35,583 nt of DNA from Gracilaria vermiculophylla (taxonomy: Eukaryota > Rhodophyta > Florideophyceae > Gracilariales > Gracilariaceae), in the NCBI GenBank assembly GCA_019155205.2, contig JAHNZQ020000181.1, positions 81,122 to 116,704 of the forward strand, read 5' to 3'. The position numbers and the translations under genes are program-made. Positions 31,161 through 35,583 of this stretch are shown here, in pieces (within the stretch, counting starts at the first letter, position 1; each line of letters starts with the position of its first letter). The notes below the pieces were generated by a model. The model had not been told where the DNA came from, ran no database searches, and saw only the letters and a program-made list of their open reading frames with translations.

Positions 31161-31646
31161 GAAGTATAGTACTTCATCTAAAAGAAATGTCATTGAAATT
31201 CATTTTTTTAATTGAAACTCATCATTGCAAAGTAATTCTTGACCAGAAGTTCTTTCATTTGAAGCCTTCTACTGATTTAATCCGTGTTATTTTGACTTGC
31301 TATATTATTTAAAATCTATTGCAAAACCGACTCTTTGACAGACGTCACCTTATTCTGTCTGCTGTTCAAATGGGTGTTGAAAACGTTCTAACGGCTTGAA
31401 TGCGTTTAAAATCAGTCAAGCTCCCGAAGAATGTTTTGAGTTTTTAGAAACTCTGCGAGGTTCGAACTCAGGATTAGTTGCTCGCATGTAGTTTGATGAC
31501 CACTGAGCTGCTGTAATAGCTTATGGCGTGGTCAAAAACTTTTTGTTGTCCGCATTCAATCCTGGAGAACATTTTTTAAATTTAAAACTTCCAAAACATT
31601 GGCCTACGGGTCAAATTCCAATTTTTAATTTTTAATTTGGCATGAT

Positions 31647-31678
31647 GGTGCGCTGACCTCATATGAGGTCAGCGCACC
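31647..31678. repeat. Perfect 32-bp palindrome at the right end of PB-1
   Basis: GGTGCGCTGACCTCAT is followed directly by its exact reverse complement. The centre contains the same CCTCATATGAGG core as the left end. It directly adjoins the terminal repeat (CCGGTCGGATAGACA). As single strand it would form a hairpin with no loop. Confidence 0.95.
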
Positions 31679-31842
31679 GGTCGGATAGACATTAGACTGA
31701 GCTAATGGGTCGCTTCGAAAAACCCAAATTTGTAGCAGCACTCAAATATCAAAATACGTGTTGATAGATTTGATACGACTGAAATGGGCACGAAAAGTCC
31801 CTACCAATTTGGCAACTCTCGCACACAACTGTGTGTGAGAAT

Positions 31843-31888
31843 GACACCGAGTACGAGCGTGTGCGAGTACGACACCGAGTACGAGCGT
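31843..31888 (+). repeat. Direct repeat upstream of the Harbinger transposase
   Basis: GACACCGAGTACGAGCGT occurs at 31843-31860 and 31871-31888, 28 bp apart, with GTGCGAGTAC between. It lies just before the probable start at 31893 and could be a binding site of the Myb-like protein or transposase, or a simple duplication. Confidence 0.8.
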
Positions 31889-31892
31889 CCCT

Positions 31893-32916
31893 ATGCCTTC
31901 TTTATCTGCACTCTTGCTCGCGGTGCTGGCGCACCGTCAGCGCCAGGTGCCACAGATCGGCTTACGAAATCAATTAACGATTGCAGGAAGAAGACGTCGA
32001 GACCGCAGAGTAACTCGCCGGGCTTTACAAAGTCCTGCCATTTCCCCGTTTATGGTGCTGCTTCAGTACATGTGCGATCAATCTTTAATTATGGTGACTG
32101 GCTTTGACTATTGCACGTTTTATACTACAGCAGTTTGCTCCACTATATAGCAGATTTACTCCCTACTCGGAAGATGGAGTCATCAGAATCATCGCCTCTA
32201 CGAAGCGCACGAGGGGAAGGCCGAGAAGTATGTCCACGACTCAGTGTTTGGGGTTGTTTCTTGCATGGCACAGAACACGCGGATCGATGTTTACGTTATG
32301 CATGCTCTTTGGCATTACATCGCCTGTGTGTTCAATTTTCATTCACTTCGGGAGAAGGCTCCTACTTCGTGAACATTCAAGGGACGGCCAGGCACAAGTA
32401 CGGATGCCGGATCAGCACGAGATGGAACAGTATAAGACTGCCTTTTCCACTAGGTACATGTCTCTACAAAATGTGTACGCTGTAGCGGATGGCCTCAAAC
32501 GGAACTTAGAGCAGTCTGGGGACTTCGTAATTAAAAACATGTTTTACAACGGCTGGACTCATGACCACTACGTTGGTAACGTCTTTGTTTTTGCACTGTC
32601 AGGGACTATCGTATCATGCGCCACTAATGCACCTGGATGTAGGCATGACTCACAAATAGCAGAATGGGGCGGAGTATACAAAAAAATTGAAGATTGCTAC
32701 AGAACTTACGGGGGCCGATGTGTGGTAGGTTCTGCGTTTTCAAAAGGGGACTATCCGAATCTCATCAAATCCGCTCAAGATGAAACTAGGTCAGATGGTG
32801 CGGCCGAAGTCGTCCTGTTGAGACAAGCAACGTCTGCAAGACAAGTGTCGGAGTGGGGTATGAGGGCTTTTCATGGCTCATTCCCAAGAATGAAGGATCG
32901 ACACGTTTATGAATAA
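31893..32916 (+). pseudogene. PIF/Harbinger (HARBI1-like, DDE_4) transposase, one frameshift, catalytic Asp lost
   Basis: The main open frame is 32104-32916 (270 codons from the first ATG). It carries GRPRSMSTTQCLGLFLAW, then VYAVADGLK with the first catalytic Asp (residue 129), NMFYNGWTHDHYVGNVFVF, APGCRHDSQIAEWGG, CVVGSAFSKGDYP, and RQVSEWGMRAFHGSFPRMKD with the Glu (residue 250). The family has Asp in the CVVDSAFS block; here it is Gly (GGT, 32728-32730), a one-base change. The N-terminus lies in another frame: LLQYMCDQSLIMVTGFDYCTF (ending near 32125) joins SRFTPYSEDG only through a shift at about 32121-32140. With it the protein would start at 31893 and have ~340 residues, normal for the family. 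The rest is strikingly well kept, so the element is the youngest-looking DNA transposon in the window. Confidence 0.88.
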
Positions 32917-33212
32917 CACGGAGAACGAAAGCTAATACTTCACTGTACTGTCCTACTCTTCAACTTGAGAGCTCGTATGGTTGTTATCAATCAAATCTTA
33001 TCATCGTATATGCCGTATCTTAGTGCAGAAGCTAACTTTTTTTGGCACGAATCGCTACATATCTAAAGTTCTTTAGCGTGAACGTTTTGAGCTACAAGCA
33101 TGGTCATCATTTCCATAAGCTGCTGGTGTCGTGTTGTCTCTTCCTGAGCTCTCCTTCTGTTCCCTTCTCGATCCTCTCGACGACATCTCATATCCTCCTC
33201 TCTACGCTGCTG
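32917..33212. other. Spacer between the two Harbinger genes
   Basis: About 300 bp between the stop codons of convergent genes. No frame of note; it must hold both 3' ends. No AATAAA is seen. Confidence 0.5.
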
Positions 33213-34021
33213 CTATTTCAATAGCGACATCTGAAAAAGCTGGTAAAAATTCTCTCCTTGGGTTTCCTTAGATGTGCGTGAGAAAGGAGCTTGGGATCTC
33301 TTGAACACGATAGGAGGCGCTACCATAATTGAGCGTGGACTATCAAGAGCATAAGCGAGAGTATTGCTGTGGGTGGCGGGAACGCGCTCAACATTTGGCG
33401 AGTTCGGGGCAGCGATCTCGTTTTCATCGTTGTCCATTGTGTTAACAGCTTCGTCATCACTGCTCGGTTGTTTTTTTCCTATGGTCTCTTCTGCACCTGC
33501 GCCTTCGCCTATGTCAGCTCTCTCGCACATACGAAAGCGTAAGCGCTTAGCTCGTCGCACGTCATCCGGCATCCGTGGATCGCCGGTTGGAATTTTACGA
33601 CGGTGGAGTGTAGCAAACTTGCGCTTGATACTATCCACAGTGCGGTTTTCTACGAAATATGTCTCGCCGTGCTCCTTTGCAACCATATTCTACTCCTCTT
33701 TACAAACAGGTAGATACTTCTCAATTACATTTAATACACTTTCGACTTCTTTCTGCGTGAAACCGGTACCTCGACTAGAACCAGAACGGCAGCCGCCTCG
33801 CTAATGATGTCGCGGTATCGGGCGATGAGCAATGGTAGGAGTATAACCACCACTTCCAAGTCCATATGCCTTGGAACGGGATTGCGAAGCCGCTGTAAAA
33901 GTTGCGCGTGCAGGGGCGACTGCGGAGAAGAATCGATAGATGGAGGTTCTTCAACGGGAGTGGTTGAAGAAAATCCGGAAGTCGGTGAAGCGGAGTGATA
34001 AGGGATGTCTGCTGGAGCCAT
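33213..34021 (-). pseudogene. SANT/Myb (DUF6818-like) partner protein of the Harbinger element
   Basis: The N-terminus MAPADIPYHSASPTSGFSST is at 34021. It is Pro/Ser-rich and runs to about 33854. A trihelix/Myb-like domain follows in another frame: RGTGFTQKEVESVLNVIEKY and LPVCKEE, a TAG at 33690-33692, then VAKEHGETYFVENRTVDSIK, RKFATLHRRKIPTGDP and MPDDVRRAKRLRFRM. The stop stands where the family has Trp (TGG to TAG). The frame change can be explained by a 53-base intron, 33853 to 33801 on the minus strand (GTGGTG...TTAG), which joins the frames exactly, or by a small indel. The C-terminal half is acidic, then basic and polar, without domains. The domain resembles oomycete proteins called DUF6818 (from memory). 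It would bind the element ends and help the transposase enter the nucleus, as Myb-like proteins of PIF elements do. Confidence 0.7.
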
Positions 34022-34274
34022 CTGAAGGGCAACGGTTCCGGACTTGAAACCGCAAGGAGGCGGGAGGGGGAAGGGAGGGGCGGGTGTTTGGTGGTAAATG
34101 ATACGTCAGCCCGCCTTTCAAGAAGGTCGTTCTCAACGCTCACAGTATGCGTAGCGCGGTTTCTCCTTTTGCGCGCCAAAATTTGATATTTGCTACATTG
34201 GAGCATTCTGTCTGGCGAGTGGGTGGCATAACCACTTGGAGCGGTTTGCGCACACTCTATTGGTGCAAATTTTA

Positions 34275-34405
34275 AAGTCCGTTTCAAAAGTATAGGACAC
34301 CTGGCAATTTGATGCAAATCATCGTTTTTAGTACTGTAGTGCTACCAAAATTAGTTTTCAAAAAACGTCAAGTTAAAAAACCGTCTCAAAATCATAGGAC
34401 ATTTC
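34275..34405 (+). repeat. Left IR/DR terminal region
   Basis: Outer repeat 34275-34298, inner repeat 34381-34405; GTTTCAAAAG and GTCTCAAAAT start 102 bases apart. The inner copy is followed by ATTTCC, as on the right. Confidence 0.8.
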
Positions 34406-35438
34406 CCTTTCAACCTTCATTTTGCCTTCTTCAGTAAATGATTTTCGCTTTTGTGAACCAAATAATACTAATTCAACGCTTTTGCATCGCGTTTTTCTAA
34501 CGTCCCATACTTAAAATATTCATAGTTTTCACGCTATTTCCAATACTTTTTTTTTAGTCAAAACCTGTTCAGAATGGCCTGTAATGGCCATAAATCATTC
34601 TAACGAGTACAGATTATTCGTTTTCAAGAGAGTTGAAGTACATCTAACGCGTGCGTAACTGCGTGGCATTAGTCTATAGCAAGCGAAGAACGTTTTTCAT
34701 TGCTGTAGACTATTGAATGGCGGCGCTATCTTGGTGAAAAACCAGTTTACATTTCTTATAAGATATGTAAAATTTTATAAAACGTTGTGTTAAAGCATTT
34801 GAAAGCCTTTTTAAGTCTGTAATGCTTACTGAAAAGGCTTTATATGAAGTTGTTTTCATCTAGAATCCAGTACATAGCATAATATGAGCTCTAATAAAAC
34901 TTATTTATGTTCAAATTTTATTTGATGTTTGTTGCTTATTATAACAATATGTAAAAAACTGTTGTTCATCTTAATCAAAGTTATACTCATTTTCAAATGC
35001 ATGCATTTTGCAGCTGACTTTTTTTCAGTGCTCATTGCATACTGTGGTACCATTTTTTGTTCATTTGCAGCTTTCAAAAGTGAACGTTGTTCAGTTTTAT
35101 AAACCGAAAAAACTTTGAAGCGTTTTTCATTACCATTTTATTCGTTTTTTGTAAATGATTCGTTCTTTTCATGGTATTCTGAGTGCAAAACACATTTTCA
35201 AGACAATATTCTTGCAAAACGTTATACTCATTGTTTTAGCTGAGCATTATTGAGCTATCAATAAAACTTTATGTTTATATTACAGTAAATATTGAATAAA
35301 CTGGAATAAAAAATGAGAACAATGGACTAGATCTACGGTACTAATTAAAGTATTATGTTTTAAGCTTTTACTTTATAAGATCTTATGCCTTTTTGAGGAA
35401 TGAAAGCAACATGATGTGGAAATATTCACGCGCGAGTT

Positions 35439-35560
35439 GGAAATGTCCTATACTTTTGAATCGCGTTTTTGAGGGTTTTAACGAAGGGGGGTGGCTACAG
35501 TAGGCAAAAATCCATATTTTGGCGCGCTTTTGCACTGTCCTATACTTTTGAAACGCACTG
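35439..35560 (-). repeat. Right IR/DR terminal region
   Basis: Outer repeat 35537-35560, inner repeat 35439-35463 in inverted orientation, 92 bases apart. The inner copy again carries the ATTTCC extension (GGAAATGTCC on plus). Confidence 0.8.
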
Positions 35561-35583
35561 TATCAATTTGAGTACACGCATTT

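Larger units (their letters stand above)
28831..31714 (+). mobile_element. PB-1: piggyBac-like element with both terminal inverted repeats
   Basis: The left end reads ACCCAGAGAGAGACCCTAG then TGTCTATCTGACCGGTG (28831-28866). The complement of the right end reads ACCCATTAGCTCAGTCTAA then TGTCTATCCGACCGGTG (31712 down to 31677). The inner 17 bases differ at one place, the outer part more. Just inside each end lies a GACCTCATATGAGGTC palindrome. Between them is a broken piggyBac transposase (29313-31160) and AT-rich 3' non-coding sequence. Size ~2.9 kb is normal for the superfamily. The TTAA target duplication typical of piggyBac is not visible at either end, so the outer border may be off by a few bases or the site has mutated. 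Confidence 0.8.
31731..34197. mobile_element. PIF/Harbinger-type element: transposase and Myb-like gene, convergent
   Basis: PIF/Harbinger elements carry two genes, a DDE transposase and a SANT/Myb-like DNA-binding protein. Both are here: transposase on plus (31893-32916) and Myb-like on minus (33213-34021). A candidate inverted repeat brackets them: TGTAGCAGCACTCAAATATC (31731-31750) and, complemented, TGTAGCAAATATCAAATTTT (34197 down to 34178), which match with a 5-base gap. A 3-bp target duplication cannot be shown, so the borders are tentative. Confidence 0.55.
34275..35560. mobile_element. 1286-bp non-autonomous Tc1/mariner-type element with IR/DR ends
   Basis: The left end reads AAGTCCGTTTCAAAAGTATA then GGAC (34275-34298). 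The complement of the right end reads CAGTGCGTTTCAAAAGTATA then GGAC (35560 down to 35537). Both are flanked by TA (34273-34274 and 35561-35562). A second copy lies inside each end: CCGTCTCAAAATCATAGGAC (34381-34400) and, complemented, CGATTCAAAAGTATAGGACA (35463 down to 35444). The doubled terminal repeat with ~100-bp spacing is the IR/DR layout of several Tc1/mariner elements. The interior is AT-rich and holds no transposase-like frame, so it would depend on another element for movement. Confidence 0.82.

Noticed and set aside
1..35583. CRISPR array, bacterial operon, retron or phage-defence system
   Set aside because: No regularly spaced repeats, no ribosome-binding-site-led gene clusters; the RTs are clear Ty3/gypsy enzymes.

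Overview
This is a eukaryotic window, and almost everything recognisable in it is transposable-element DNA in different stages of decay. I see no intact single-copy host gene and no bacterial feature. An oomycete (Phytophthora/Peronosporales-like) genome is the best guess. It rests on remembered similarity of the piggyBac transposase remnants, the PIF/Harbinger transposase and its Myb/trihelix-like partner to oomycete families. No search was run, so the organism is an inference. One assembly gap of 100 N lies at 14576-14675.

Layout, left to right. (1) 1-8705, plus strand: a Ty3/gypsy chromovirus ('Gypsy-1') whose 5' end is cut by the window edge. It has gag, then PR, RT, RNase H, integrase and a chromodomain, with several nonsense codons and one frameshift. 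A polypurine tract follows pol. Next comes a ~2.6 kb antisense reading frame (8162 to 5559, minus strand), then a second polypurine tract that abuts a 544-bp 3' LTR (8162-8705). An antisense gene packed between pol and the 3' LTR is the most unusual object here. (2) 8706-9313: a GC-rich island with a perfect G-rich 12-mer triplet. (3) ~9390-14203, minus strand: a piggyBac copy ('PB-2') whose middle has been replaced by a second chromovirus ('Gypsy-2', ~10561-13964, minus). Gypsy-2 itself has an internal deletion that fuses gag in frame to RT. (4) 14204-18480: the gap, a possible LTR, and unassigned sequence. (5) ~18485-22100, minus: a heavily decayed third gypsy element ('Gypsy-3') containing a G-rich telomere-like/minisatellite tract.

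(6) 22300-27060: a mosaic of short diverged repeats. It contains a Ty1/copia gag fragment (24309 to 23416, minus) split by a solo LTR of the Gypsy-1 family with a perfect 5-bp target duplication. It also contains three copies of a ~530-bp repeat (one inverted, two in tandem) and a pair of gag-like segments. (7) 27070-28830: AT-rich, no gene. (8) 28831-31714, plus: a piggyBac element ('PB-1') with both terminal inverted repeats, large palindromes at the ends, and a broken transposase. (9) 31730-34200: a PIF/Harbinger pair, transposase (+) and SANT/Myb-like protein (-), converging tail to tail. The transposase has lost its second catalytic aspartate. (10) 34275-35560: a 1286-bp non-autonomous Tc1/mariner-type element with TA flanks and a double (IR/DR) terminal repeat.

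The genes do not form a cellular pathway. They are the gag/pol and transposase modules of at least seven elements inserted into or beside each other. The visible nesting gives a relative order: the Gypsy-1 family was active after the copia gag fragment, and Gypsy-2 lies inside an older piggyBac copy.
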